64,000 nucleotides of DNA, taken from Membranipora membranacea (Eukaryota > Bryozoa > Gymnolaemata > Cheilostomatida > Membraniporidae). The stretch is from NCBI GenBank assembly GCA_914767715.1, contig OU612066.1:34200283-34264282 (forward strand), given 5' to 3'. This document shows, one piece after another, positions 11,718 to 21,720 of the stretch. Both the position numbers and the translations under genes were made by a program. The first letter of the stretch is position 1; each line of letters begins with the position of its first letter. The notes beneath the pieces are model-generated. The model was not told where the DNA came from and made no database searches. It worked only from the letters and a program-made list of their open reading frames with translations.

Positions 11718-13105
11718 GAGCAAGCGGAAGTAAGTGAAAGCAAGAGGAAGTAAATGAGAGCAAGCGGAAGTAAGTCGGAGCAAGCGGAAGTAAGTCGGAG
11801 CAAGCGGAAGTAAGTCGGAGCAAGCGGAAGTAAGTGAGAGCAAGAGGAAGTAAGCGAGAGCAAGCAGAAGTAAGTGAGAGTTAGCGGAAGTAATTGAGAG
11901 CAAGCGGAAGTAAGTGAGAGCAAGAGGAAGTAAATGAGAGCTAGCGGAAGTAAGTGAGAGCAAGCGGAGGTAAGCGAGAGCAATCGGAAGTAAGTCAGAG
12001 CAAGCGGAAGTAAGTCGGAGCAAGCGGAAGTAAGTCAGAGCAAGCGGAAGTAAGTGAGAGCAAGAGGAAGTAAGCGAGAGCAAGCGGAAGTAAGTGAGAG
12101 TTAGTGGAAGTAATTGAGAGCAAGCGGAAGTAAGTGAGAGCAAGAGGAAGTAAATGAGAGCTCGCGGAAGTAAGTGAGAGGAAGCGGAGGTAAGCGAGAG
12201 CAAGCGGAAGTAAGTCAGAGCAAGCGGACGCAAGTTGGAGCAAGCAGAAGTAAGTCGGAGCAAGCGGAAGTAAGTCGGAGCAAGCGGAAGTAAGTGAGAG
12301 CAAGAGGAAGTAAATGAGAGCTAGCCGAAGTAAGTGAGAGCAAGCGGAGGTAAGCGAGAGCAATCGGAAGTAAGCGAGAGCAAGCGGAAGTAAGCGAGAG
12401 CAAGCGGAAGTAAGTCGGAGCAAGCGGAAGTAAGTCGGAGCAAGCGGAAGTAAGTGAGAGCAAGAGGAAGTAAGCGAGAGCAAGCGGAAGTAAGTGAGAG
12501 TTAGCGGAAGTAATTGAGAGCAAGCGGAAGTAAGTGAGAGCAAGAGGAAGTAAATGAGAGCTAGCGGAAGTAAGTGAGAGCAAGCGGAGGTAAGAGAGAG
12601 CAATCGGAAGTAAGTCAGAGCAAGCGGAAGTAAGTCGGAGCAAGCGGAAGTAAGCAAGAGCAAGCGGAAGTCAATGAAGACAAGCAGAAGTAAGTGAGAG
12701 CTAGTGCAAGCAAATGATGGCAAGCGGAAGTGAGAGCAAGCAGAAGTAGGTGAGAGCATGTAGAAGTAAGTGAGAGCATGTAGAAGTAAATGAAGCCAAG
12801 TGAAAGTAAATGAAGCCAAGTGAAAGTAAGTGAAGGCAAGTGGAAGTACATGAAGGCAAATGGAAAAAAGTGAGAGAAAGCGACGGTCAGTGGAGGCAAG
12901 TGAAGGTGAGCGGAAGTAAGCAAATACAATTTGCTGGAAGGAACTGAGGGCAAGTAGAAGTGACAGCAACTAGTGGATGCCAGTGAGTCAAGTTGAAGTA
13001 AGTGGAAGTAGAAAAAGGTAAGTTTAAGTAAGTGAACGCTAGTAGATGCGAATGGATGGAAGACGAAGCAAGTGAGAGAAAGCAAAGGCTAGAGGAAGTA
13101 AGCCC
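11718..13105. repeat. 20-bp tandem array, strict then decaying
   Basis: Units follow gagcaagcggaagtaagtSR (S = c or g, R = g or a) in exact 20-bp register to about 12740, then drift into variants with gaps, such as agcatgtagaagtaagtgag, until about 13105. Nearly every unit carries GTAAGT on the plus strand, the core of a 5' splice donor, and GGAAGT, the core of an ETS site. Several multi-unit blocks recur (for example gaggaagtaaatgagagc near 11930, 12130, 12300 and 12540), so units were also amplified in groups. On the minus strand this gives leucine- and serine-rich open frames that I do not regard as genes. Confidence 0.92.
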
Positions 13106-14439
13106 TTTTGATTCCATTTTAAGATATGACGGGCTTGATTTGAGTCTTCCTTTTGAATTGTATTATCTGGTTTGTAACAGAATTCTCGCACAAGGATTTA
13201 TAGTTCCTTTGTGCGGAATCTGTATTTAGTATTGCAATGTTGTTCAGCATTAGCAACTAGCATCAGCAATAGCTAGTAAAAAAAATAATTGGGCGAAATG
13301 AAAACCAGTGCAAAAACAAAATTAGCAAAGCATATTATGATCAAGGTGCCACTTATGGCCTCGTTTATTCATCAACGACAAAAAAATACCTCACTAAAAT
13401 GATATTGTCACAATTTTGTTATTGCCACGATTGATTAATAATTCTAACATACATTTCAATGCCGTTGTTAACGAAAATAACAATCTACCTGGAGTTACTG
13501 ACAGATGGACTGTTCTTTGTGTTGACAAGTGAAGCTTTTGTTTATCATTGATTTATGTTTAAACCAACACACTCCGATGAGTTTTTGTAGGTTGTAGGTC
13601 AAATAATGGCTACAAAATAAGGCAATTAAATCAATAGCAAGAATTTTGTTACCCAAACTGGAAATGGAATCATGCGACTAAATTGATTATCTTTCATTAT
13701 TCACAGGACCTGACACTCCGTTCAATGTATTCGATCATTCAGGAGTTGATATGAAACAAGCAGACACAGAACACAAAAAGTATGAGGTGATTCTATCACA
13801 CCTTAGAATGTTGTCATAGGATGGCTCACAGCAAATCAAATATCAGAATTGGTAACACCTTTTAGCACTAGGTAATCAGGGTACAGGGTAATAATTGATG
13901 TTTAATAGCCGTATTGAGCCATTAGCAAACTATACACATTAAAATGAATTTGTATCTAGTCTACTTGTATCACAGTGAAAATCTGTCTGAACTTTTATCC
14001 AGATTATTTGCGCAAAATTTTGCAAAACCATTAACTGATGATTTGACCAAATGATATGATGACTCAGACTCTATTTAAACAACACCAAGAAAAAGGTAAT
14101 GATTATTAAGTTATATATTCAAGCTTGCCTAAAATAGGGAGTCTAGACCTACCTAATGAACTTAAATTTAAAGGTTATATATTTATTTTTTACCCGACCT
14201 GTATATTTTTCAGTTTTTGCTTACCAGTTAAGGAAGTGTAAGCATGATGGCTCCTCCCATTGACCTTGAAGATGGTTAGGCCAGCAAGGCAATTTTAGGT
14301 TAACTTATATACATATTCTTTCAAGTCGGTAAACAACATCATGAGAGGCATCGGTCTGTTATCGTTCTCCACCAGCTACGAGTATTAGATGGTTAGATAA
14401 AACAGCGGCTCAGTCGAATGTCACATCTCCACACACTAA
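13106..14439. other. No gene recognised
   Basis: AT-rich sequence between the satellite and the first duplicated segment. I found no domain, splice-consistent exon chain or clear repeat. It may be old transposon debris. Confidence 0.5.
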
Positions 14440-15990
14440 CTAAGCTAATCTTACTTCCGTAACATCTAAAAATAAAAAGTTATTGAGTAACAGAATAACA
14501 AAACTGCGGTTAATTCTTTCATTGCATTGTTATTCCCTTTGATAACGCAGTTCAAGTCTCCTAAATACTGAACGAATCCAGTATCAAACTAGTTGGCATG
14601 AAGCAAGCTTATTACAGATCTGAACCAGATTCAGTGTTGCAATGGAAGCTATCAGAGCAAAAATGCTACCTTAGATGTAATAAGATTGCGAGCAGATGAC
14701 CACTTCTTTTTATATTCTGGTTGCTGATCTTTTGATTTGACTATAGCTAGCTCCCCTCTCTGAGATTTTCTAGGTTTTTAAGTAAATGCGTATGGATCCA
14801 TAGGTTGGTAATGTAGGCTGTGGGCGTAGCTAGGAATCGGGAGAGGACTGCTGCCAACCAGTTCAACCTAAAAGATATCAAGCAACAGGAATACAAGTAA
14901 GTTTAACTTAAAATGTATCAAACCCCCTTCGGAATTAAATACGAGAATTACGATCAAATGTGGCAATTGCTTTGTCTAGGCAAAATACAGGGCAATGAGA
15001 AAACTATCCATTAAGGTAGTTTGGAGATGAAGCTTGGCTGCTCTATTATGTTATGCTACTTACATAAATTCTCTAGGAATATTGTGCCAAGTCACTAATT
15101 TTAGTCAGAAATCTTCTTTACAGTCATCTTCACACTTGAACCTCTCGAATGTCTCTGCTGTTGGCTACAAGAGGTGGATTATGATTCAAGATGTTTTGCG
15201 TTAATGGATAAAAATAAAAAGTAAGATTAGGATACAAGCCTCTCAATCTGAGTCGCAGATTTGAAGCCTGGTCACTTCACATGATGTTAATAAAGGTGAG
15301 CTCTTCATATATAACCCTAGCTTGCCCATCCTTATTTCGTGCAAGGGTGCTCTTAACAGATGTGATATTATTTTTATTTTACGCAAGCATTGATTGTGCT
15401 AAAAAGTTGTTTGTGACTTCAGAAAGCTAATTGATATCGCATTTTCAGTCCTAAGAATTTGTAAGGAATCTTACCATCTGGGTTGCTTTTTATAGGCTTC
15501 CGTCAACATTGTGTGTCTCCTAATGGACTAAAGCGTGTAGGTAAATTGGAGGACCATATATACCAGTCCCAGCTAGCAACCAGTTTGTCAGCATGATGTG
15601 CCTGCTCAGACCTACTGTAATAATAATATTGATAAATAAATGGTACTGCAAACACCGAGATATTCTAGCTTAGCTTGAGATTCATAATAGGGAACAGCCA
15701 TAATAGGTGTATATTCTGTGTCACTTAAATTTTACAACCCAATGTAATCATTTTCCAGAATTTTGCGGCTGCTTTCAGTGTTTTGGATTCATGAGAGTTT
15801 ATGATGCGCCTGACATCAGGATCATGACTTCTAAACGTTCTCCATTTGTGAGAATTATGTAAAACTAATGATGCTTTTAATACAGCAAAATGAGATTAAA
15901 TTATTTGCGATGAAATTATTTGGTAAGATGCAATCACGGCCCTGCTGAGCGGATTGGATAAATATTAGCATATAAAGCAAGATATAAAAT
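14440..15990 (+). repeat. Diverged duplicate segment, copy A
   Basis: This segment aligns in order with about 27320-29060. Shared blocks include gatctgaaccagattcagtg (14617 and 27497), gatcttttgatttg followed by ctatagctagct, a tRNA-like SINE remnant with gagctcttcata, and gcttagcttgagatt near the end. The final part (about 15690-15870) also matches copy C around 30980-31140. The copies carry many substitutions and indels, so the duplication is old. No open coding frame is kept. Confidence 0.7.
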
Positions 15991-16000
15991 GTCATCCACC

Positions 16001-17584
16001 TTACCTTCACAGGGAGATTAGGTCGTGAACTCGGTCTATATACCTCCAGATGCAAACAACTGATCGGTGTCAGAGATTGTAGAAGGCTTTGTCGATGACT
16101 GTTTAAGTGACTCAGAATCAGCAGTAGTAGTGGTAGGAGATTTCAACAAAACAAGACTGTCAAAATAAGTACATCAGTATGTCTAATTCAAAACCAGACG
16201 TGACAGCCAGATAGATTGCTGCTACTCGAACTTTAAATCCTATGAACTACCACCCCACTGCGCAGTACAATTTGTCGTAATACTAAACACAAGAAAAGAA
16301 GAAAAAAAAGCCAAAATCACCAACCATTGACAAATGCAAGGCTACTACAAACTCCTAACTGGTCAAGTTTGATGGATAACATCTTATATCTTATATCTTA
16401 TATCGGACCGTCAGAGTGAATAGTGATTATTTAAACCATGTTGTGGCTAGTAACACAATAACAAAGGAATTCTACAAAAACAGCAACCAGCGCCTCTGGA
16501 TAAATGGGGAAATCAAAACACTTATAGCTGAAAAGAAAACCAAAGCAAGCCTAGCAGCACCATTTTAGACCTGCTACACAGCAGGAAGAACTCTGTACCA
16601 GCCCATATGAGTTCTATTCTAGTTTCAACAACCCACAACTGCCCTGATAAAGCACATGACGGCAGCAAGATAACGGTAGAGGAGGTGCGAGCTCAACTAA
16701 GCCAGTGCAAACCTGGAAATGCAACAGGGCCGGATGGTATTTTATCTAAAGCTTTGAAGCAATGCTATTATGAACTGTCACCAGTATTTTGTAATTTTTT
16801 ATTATCTGTCTTTTCAAGTGGTACATTACCCAACTCTGGAAATTATCAGCTCTTTCTCCATTACCAAAAAAGCCAAACCCTAAATGTAATAACTACAGGC
16901 CTATCGCCCTCACATAAGTATTATGAAGTGTTTTGAGAGAACTACCAATGACAAACTTTTTCACTTATGATGATTTGGACAGCTTTCAATTTGCTTTGAG
17001 GAAGAATCATGGCACAAAAGACGCCTGTGATTGTATAGGATTGGTTTATTTTTCAAGGTCACACTTGGAAAATCTATCTACTCAGGTCAGGAGTTTATTT
17101 GTGAATCCGCATTCAACACTATTGTGCAAAATATTTTGCTAGCTAAACTTAAAGCTTTTGATGTGTCATGCTAGTTTCGATCTATGATAATGTCATTTAG
17201 TAGAAATGCAGCAATATGAACATATTATTGGTGGCGAAAGATTTGATATTTTGAACTGTGATATAGGATGTCCCCCGAGGTTGTGTTAGATCCCCGGTTT
17301 TATTTTCCATTTTGCGGACTTTTTATAAGATCTACCAATCCTGATATCAAGATTTTCAAGTAGCTGATGATATGGCTCTTGTTGGCTTGCTGAAATCTGG
17401 ATACCTGTTTTCCTTTTATCAATCCTGTCCAAACCTTTGTTGATCAATGTGCCTCAATGAATCTTTTAGTTATTGCCAGCAAGACGAAAGAGATGGTCGT
17501 TAATCTCAGGACCTATGGAAACTGTGATTATATCTTTATTCATGATAATGTTATTGAGCGTGTGGACTCGTTTAAATATTTAGG
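16001..17584 (+). mobile_element. LINE-like (CR1/L2-type) non-LTR retrotransposon remnant, 5' part
   Basis: Fragments of a LINE polyprotein can be read across several frames. At about 16030-16160 there is an endonuclease-like stretch (VYIPPDAN, later VVVVGDFN). At 16607-16920 a reverse transcriptase entry reads KPGNATGPDGI, then a degraded NNYRPIALT. At about 17360 a VADDMALVGLL segment stands where a YADD active site is expected. At about 17460-17584 a stretch ends with IERVDSFKYLG. Stops and frameshifts make it a pseudogene. It is cut at 17584 by an LTR element and resumes at 21427. The clade is inferred from motif style only. Confidence 0.75.
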
Positions 17585-17806
17585 TGTGGTGGAACCGGAT
17601 ATTAGCATAAGGGATCTAGACAGCAGGTGAAAGAGATTAGCAAAGGACACAGACTCGGACTATATCCGGATGCGCAAGAAGGAAGGGATTAGAATAAACG
17701 TGGACTAGAAGAAGAGAAGCCCAAGGGAGACACTGACTGAGATACATGCAGACCTAGGGAGCTAGGAGTACCCATACAACAATACATGTAAGTTGAATAC
17801 ACCACA
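17585..17806 (+). repeat. 5' LTR
   Basis: The copy begins tgtggtgg and ends caccaca, short inverted termini as expected for an LTR. It matches 21205-21426 with about seven mismatches by eye, three of them in the last seven bases. The left flank is the 5-bp target duplication. Confidence 0.92.
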
Positions 17807-17823
17807 TGGTGTCAGAAGTGAAC
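17807..17823 (+). other. Primer-binding site, tRNA-Leu-like
   Basis: The sequence tggtgtcagaagtgaac follows the 5' LTR with no spacer. It starts TGG, complementary to the CCA end of a tRNA, and resembles the 3' end of tRNA-Leu as used by many Ty3/Gypsy elements. The tRNA assignment is from memory of that pattern. Confidence 0.65.
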
Positions 17824-17957
17824 TAGAATTAGAGAGGTTTGGCATGAGGGTTGAAATTAAAGAAGGAAAAGAGAGTTGAAAGAATTTGAATTTTGCGGAG
17901 TGTGACGTCATCGATAAAATTTGGCAAGGTTCCCGGTAACTCCTTGGTATTAAAGCA

Positions 17958-18416
17958 ATGGAAGGAAAATTTGGAAAGGGTGTGAAGACACCAGTGTTTA
18001 ACATTGAGCAAGGAGCAGAGTTAGAGTGCTGGAGAAAGTTCATAAAGAGGTTTGAGATAGCGGTAATTGGAGCGGGAATCAGGCACAAGGAATGTGATGG
18101 AGTTAAAACAAAGAGATCCGCTAGCACCGAACGTCAATTATTTTTTTAGATTGAACAGAGAAAAGCGGCTCTGCTAGTTGATAGCATGGGGGAATACGGC
18201 ATGAACATTTTTGAGACATGGCGCATAGACGTGGAAACCATGCAATACGAAAGGCTGAAAACCGCGTTCAAGGAGCATTTTGCAAGCCGAGAGAATATAG
18301 TGGCAACGCGACACAGGTTCTTAGGAATAAAACAAAAAAGCGAGGAGAGGTTAGTTAAATTTATCGAGAGATTTCTATTTGGTGGGAAGGCGGTTCGAGA
18401 TAGAAACGGACCATAA
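17958..18416 (+). pseudogene. gag-like frame of the LTR element, broken
   Basis: One frame runs from the ATG at 17958 to 18416, interrupted by a stop at 18147-18149. It reads like a retroelement capsid: an N-terminal acidic and aromatic section (residues 10-45), then a helix-rich part with ETWRIDVETMQYERLKTAF and a closing RFLGIKQKSEERLVKFIERF, typical of Gypsy gag. There is no zinc knuckle. The frame ends at about 18378, where sequence jumps to RNase H in a different frame. This marks the internal deletion. Confidence 0.65.
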
Positions 18417-18915
18417 ACGGTTGATACCGCTACTAGGATCCAAGGACCTCTCAGAGCTTCCCTTGAGAATCCAGATGTTTAAAATGAGGTTGATTAGATA
18501 CTGCTACGACATTTTCCATACGCCCGGGAACAAGATGTTTATAGCAGATCTCTTGTCAAGGCCACCAACCAAAGATGAAGCAGATAAGATATCACGAGTG
18601 GAGATGCATATACAGAGCTTACTATCAGCCGAGGAAGATAATCTTATTGAGGAGATAAAGGTCGAAAGCGTGTTAGATAAGGAGTATCAGGGTATTGTCA
18701 AATTTATTAGAGAAGGGTGGTCCGGTGAAATGAAAGGGGTAATGAGGCAAGTTAAGGGTAGCGCAGACCTATTAAGCGAGAAAAACGGCATGGTGATGAT
18801 GAATAATAGGTTATACATTCCAAAGAAGATGAGAACTCAAATGTTGGGAAGGTTGCATTCGGGGCACCAAGGCATAGTAAAAACATACGGCAGAAGCCAG
18901 GATTCAATCTGGTGA
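18379..18915 (+). pseudogene. RNase H C-terminus and integrase N-terminus of the LTR element
   Basis: The open frame starts at the deletion junction. The first 65 residues match the end of a Gypsy RNase H domain, with ETDHKRLIPLL and the characteristic IFHTPGNKMFIADLLSRPP. A linker follows. Residues about 155-175 (MLGRLHSGHQGIVKTYGR) are the first histidines of the integrase HHCC zinc-binding domain. A stop at 18913-18915 follows DSIW; the integrase continues in another frame at about 18990. Protease and the reverse transcriptase core are absent upstream. Confidence 0.75.
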
Positions 18916-18989
18916 CCCACCATTAGGAGAGAGATCATAGCTCCAAGTGCATTCAATCTAGGAGAATGCAAAATCTGCTGCTGAACAGA

Positions 18990-19740
18990 CCCAGCTGCCA
19001 GACAAGCCTTGGACACATATAGCGTCAGATTTATTCGAATTAGAGGGAAGGAACTATGCACTCTTCATAGATTCTTACTCTAGGTGGATTGAGGTGGACG
19101 AGATGAAGGGACTAACAGGGGCAGAATTAGCCAAGAAATTTAGAGCAGTCATCTCAAGATTAGGAGCACCAAATAGGATTAGAACAGATAACGGCCCTTG
19201 TTATGTATCTCAAGGATGGAGATCACTTATGGAAGAGTATAATATAATACACTCTACAAGCAGTCCACATCACCCTCAGGCGAATGGACTAGCAGAAAGA
19301 GGAGAGGCGATCGTAAAGAGGCTGTGGAAAAAGGAGGCGGATAAGGACAAGGCACTCTTGGGCTATCGAACAACACCTCTGGAAAGTGGGTCCCGAACCG
19401 ATGAGTTACTCTACGGACGTAGAATGAGAAACGAGTTGCCAAGACAACATGAGCAAGAAGCAGACAAGGGCTCATTTAAGGAGAGAGACTCACATTTGAA
19501 AAGAAGAACAAAGTTGAACTTTGACCGGGGAAGAAGAGATAAAGAAGTTGAGGAGCTAAAGGAAGGCCAATTAGTGTGGATAAAGATTAGCCATGAAGAT
19601 AAAGGAAAGAAGGGAGTGATTTAATACCAGGCGGAAGAACCTAACAGTTACTGGGTTGAAACAGAGAAGAGACTAGTGCGGCGGACAAGAAAACATTTAC
19701 GCCCACTACCAGCGGAAGGCCAAACAACTGCAATAGCAGA
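18990..19740 (+). pseudogene. Integrase catalytic core and C-terminal region, broken
   Basis: The DDE core is legible in one frame from about 18993. It has WTHIASDLFE (first Asp), then RTDNGP (second Asp) and HPQANGLAER (catalytic Glu). It continues with a basic C-terminal part (EGQLVWIK) to a stop at 19622-19624. After that stop the same frame goes on as a GPY/F-like tail (SYWVETEKRLVRR, then LRPLP). The triad residues are present, but the protein is separated from its zinc-binding domain by a frameshift and cut by the stop. It is a decayed integrase. Confidence 0.8.
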
Positions 19741-19944
19741 AAACAGGAGAATTAAAGAGAGTTATTCGGGTAGCAAGGAACCACTAGTACACCCTAAGAG
19801 GCCCGGTAGAAATGCAAAGAAAAAACAAGACCCGTCGTTTGTGTATTATTAGGATTGACGGTAATTAAAACTTATTATGTTGTAGATTTGAGCCGAAGGA
19901 ACAGAGGTGGATAGAGGACAAATTAGTAGAAAGGAAAGGATAGT

Positions 19945-20036
19945 GGAATTAGCAAGGAATTGATAGTTTAGGAAAGACTTGTGAGATTTAGGCAGGACTT
20001 GTGAGATTTAGGAAGGAATTGTGGGATTTAGGAAGG
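19945..20036 (+). repeat. Short tandem repeats before the extra ORF
   Basis: Four or five imperfect copies of a roughly 20-bp unit of the form gtgagatttaggaaggactt lie between the integrase tail and the ATG at 20042. Copies differ by single substitutions. They form a purine-rich leader to the accessory ORF. Confidence 0.7.
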
Positions 20037-20041
20037 AAGAG

Positions 20042-20509
20042 ATGGCAACTAACAACACCTATGTTGTCATCGGTAACAGCATCCTGAGATACCTGGACCT
20101 CCCAGAGATCGATACTTTCAGCTATCCAGGGTCTACACTATTTAACGTGACACAATACCTAGACCGACCGGAAATCAAGCTGTTGGTATCAGGGATACTA
20201 GACATTGTACAAAGGGGGGAAACCCACGCAGCTGGCCCTATGATATTAGCTTATGAGAGGACACTAAGAGAATTAGCAGAAAGGATCGATGTGATACTGT
20301 GCCCATTTTATCCCCCGAGATCACTCACACTCGATCACTGGGGGATAGTGAACAGATTAAATCACATGATTTGTGATCTTAACTCGCAAAAAGATGGAGG
20401 GACTCCCTGCCTCACAGCGGGAGTATTCGGAAGGCAGAGCGGCAGCCAGGATTTATATTTTAGACCAGAAAAACTAGAGACGAGGCCCACCCAGGCCAAT
20501 CTTTGGTAA
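20042..20509 (+). CDS. Accessory ORF of the LTR element, SGNH-hydrolase-like
   Basis: This 155-residue open frame lies 3' of integrase, in the env position. Its fold signature resembles the SGNH/GDSL esterase family. Block I is VVIGNSILRYL (residues 8-18, with GNS for GDS and Ser13 as candidate nucleophile). A block II glycine is at residue 30 (SYPGSTL). A block III-like VSGILD (49-54) lacks the usual Asn. Near the C-terminus is LDHWGIVNRLNH, possibly block V. The missing Asn argues for a degenerate or binding role rather than a proven esterase. I chose the ATG at 20042; the open frame upstream has only a non-ATG start. Its stop overlaps the next frame's start region. It is not an envelope glycoprotein: no signal peptide or membrane segment is visible. 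Confidence 0.5.
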   Translation: MATNNTYVVIGNSILRYLDLPEIDTFSYPGSTLFNVTQYLDRPEIKLLVSGILDIVQRGETHAAGPMILAYERTLRELAERIDVILCPFYPPRSLTLDHWGIVNRLNHMICDLNSQKDGGTPCLTAGVFGRQSGSQDLYFRPEKLETRPTQANLW

Positions 20510-20514
20510 GGCAA

Positions 20515-20919
20515 ATGTCCGACACGATCAAGCAATTTATCAGGATTAGAGAAAGAAGGCTAGGAGAGAGGGGAGAAGCAAGAGTTCCAGCAATTAGAGA
20601 AGGAGAGGATGCAAGAGATAGAATTGAAGCCAACCGGCAGCAAGCGAGGCAAGTTAGGCAGGAACCGAGAGTAAGAAGGGACAGAGACGAGCCAAGGAGA
20701 GGAATAGATAGGAAGGAAGAAAACAGGCAAATTAGGCAGGCACCGGTAGTAAGAAGAGACAGAAAGGAGCTAAGGAGAAAAAGAGATAGAGAGAAAGAAA
20801 ACATCAGGAGAAGTAATCGAGAAGAGATGGAAAGGGCGTTAGAGGAAGTTAGAGCAGAGTCCCAAGAGCGGCGCCATATGCTGCTTGAACGAAACAACAG
20901 GACGACCAACAAAGGCTAG
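20515..20919 (+). CDS. Accessory ORF of the LTR element, charged coiled-coil-like
   Basis: A 134-residue frame, extremely rich in Arg and Glu with Asp, Gln and Lys, reads as alternating RRDR, REE and ENRQ motifs. It likely forms a long charged helix or coiled coil. It follows the SGNH-like ORF directly (first stop at 20507-20509, ATG at 20515, different frame, open upstream across the first stop), so the two may once have been one protein or linked by frameshifting. Similar charged sequence continues past its stop to about 21150 in shifted frames, suggesting it was longer. It could instead be a low-complexity purine tract with incidental coding. Confidence 0.4.
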   Translation: MSDTIKQFIRIRERRLGERGEARVPAIREGEDARDRIEANRQQARQVRQEPRVRRDRDEPRRGIDRKEENRQIRQAPVVRRDRKELRRKRDREKENIRRSNREEMERALEEVRAESQERRHMLLERNNRTTNKG

Positions 20920-21118
20920 ATGAGTAAGAGAGAGAGGAAGAGGACCGAGAAAGGGAGGAGCGACAGCGAAGAGAGCGAGACAGAGACAGAAATAGGAGAG
21001 AAGCACAAGCGGAGAGAGAAGAGCCCAGATTCAAAAATCGGGACATGAGAGAGAACGTCCCCAGTAGACGGTACAATCAGGATTGGGAGAAAATAAAAAC
21101 AATAAAAAAAGATAACGA

Positions 21119-21204
21119 AGAAATTAGGAAAGAAAAGGAGATGTGGTGGAACCAAATATTAGCATAAGGAATCAAGACAATAGATTTGAGGAAAGGAAGG
21201 GAGA
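21119..21204 (+). other. Polypurine tract, with a duplicated PPT-U3 boundary
   Basis: The 3' LTR is preceded by a polypurine tract (gaggaaaggaagggaga, 21188-21204). Another polypurine run ends at 21141 and is followed by tgtggtggaacc and ttagcataagg, almost the same first 28 bases as the LTR. The plus-strand priming junction is therefore present twice, 63 bp apart. Only the second precedes a full LTR. Confidence 0.75.
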
Positions 21205-21426
21205 TGTGGTGGAACCGGATATTAGCATAAGGGATCTAGACAGCAGGTGAAAGAGATTAGCAAAGGACGCAGACTCGGACTATATCCGGATGCGTGAGAA
21301 GGAAGGGATTAGAATAAACGTGGACTAGAAGAAGAGAAGCCCAAGGGAGACACTGACTGAGATACATGCAGAACTAGGGAGCTAGGAGTACCCATACAAC
21401 AATACATGTAAGTTGAATAAACGAAA
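21205..21426 (+). repeat. 3' LTR
   Basis: It matches the 5' LTR along 222 bp. Differences cluster in the last seven bases (aacgaaa against caccaca). It is followed directly by ttagg, the second copy of the target duplication. Confidence 0.9.
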
Positions 21427-21720
21427 TTAGGTATTTATTTTGATGACAGTTTAAAATGGCCATCCAACACAAAATATATCCATGGAAAACTGAAACAACG
21501 TTATTATACATTTTCCAGGTTTAACCATTTTAATCCAGATCGACACCAGAAAGACTATTTTATCCAAAGCTTGATAGTGCTTATTTTAACTTATAACCTA
21601 GAACTTTGGTGCAACATGACAGACTTAAATTTACATGTTAATCAAAGAATGAGGAATACTGCAAACAATTCTTTTATCAGATATGTGCCATATTTTAAAT
21701 AACTGCTACACTACCTCGGG
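21427..21720 (+). mobile_element. LINE-like remnant, 3' part, beyond the LTR insertion
   Basis: After the target duplication the interrupted reverse transcriptase C-terminus resumes. It reads YFDDSLKW, then a helical HGKLKQRYYTFSRFNHF, and then FIQSLIVLILTYNLELWC before decaying near 21700. This continues the line that stopped at 17584 with FKYLG, which shows that one element was split. No poly-A tail or 3' repeat was recognised. Confidence 0.75.

Larger units (their letters stand above)
17585..21426 (+). mobile_element. Internally deleted Ty3/Gypsy-type LTR retrotransposon
   Basis: The element has two 222-bp LTRs (17585-17806, 21205-21426). It is bordered by the target duplication ttagg (17580-17584 and 21427-21431) and begins TGTGGTG with CACCACA ending the 5' LTR. 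Its interior is only about 3.4 kb. In order it holds a primer-binding site, a gag-like frame with a stop, the C-terminal part of RNase H, integrase, two extra ORFs, and a polypurine tract. Protease and most of the reverse transcriptase are missing, so it could not move on its own. It sits inside a LINE remnant, making it the younger insertion. Confidence 0.9.

Noticed and set aside
1356-11983. Very long open frames on both strands across the satellites
   Set aside because: They consist only of translated tandem repeats, occur in several frames at once, and have no domain, start context or splice structure. A stop-free monomer explains them fully.
11718-12740. CRISPR-like regular repeats
   Set aside because: There are no unique spacers; 20-bp units are directly abutting, and the surroundings are clearly eukaryotic.
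11718-13117. Leucine/serine-rich minus-strand frames that look like membrane proteins
   Set aside because: The residues are translations of a 20-bp repeat. Overlapping frames give similar strings, as expected for repeat DNA.
20042-20919. Envelope gene of the LTR element
   Set aside because: No signal peptide, cleavage site or membrane segment is seen; the first frame looks SGNH-like and the second is purely charged.
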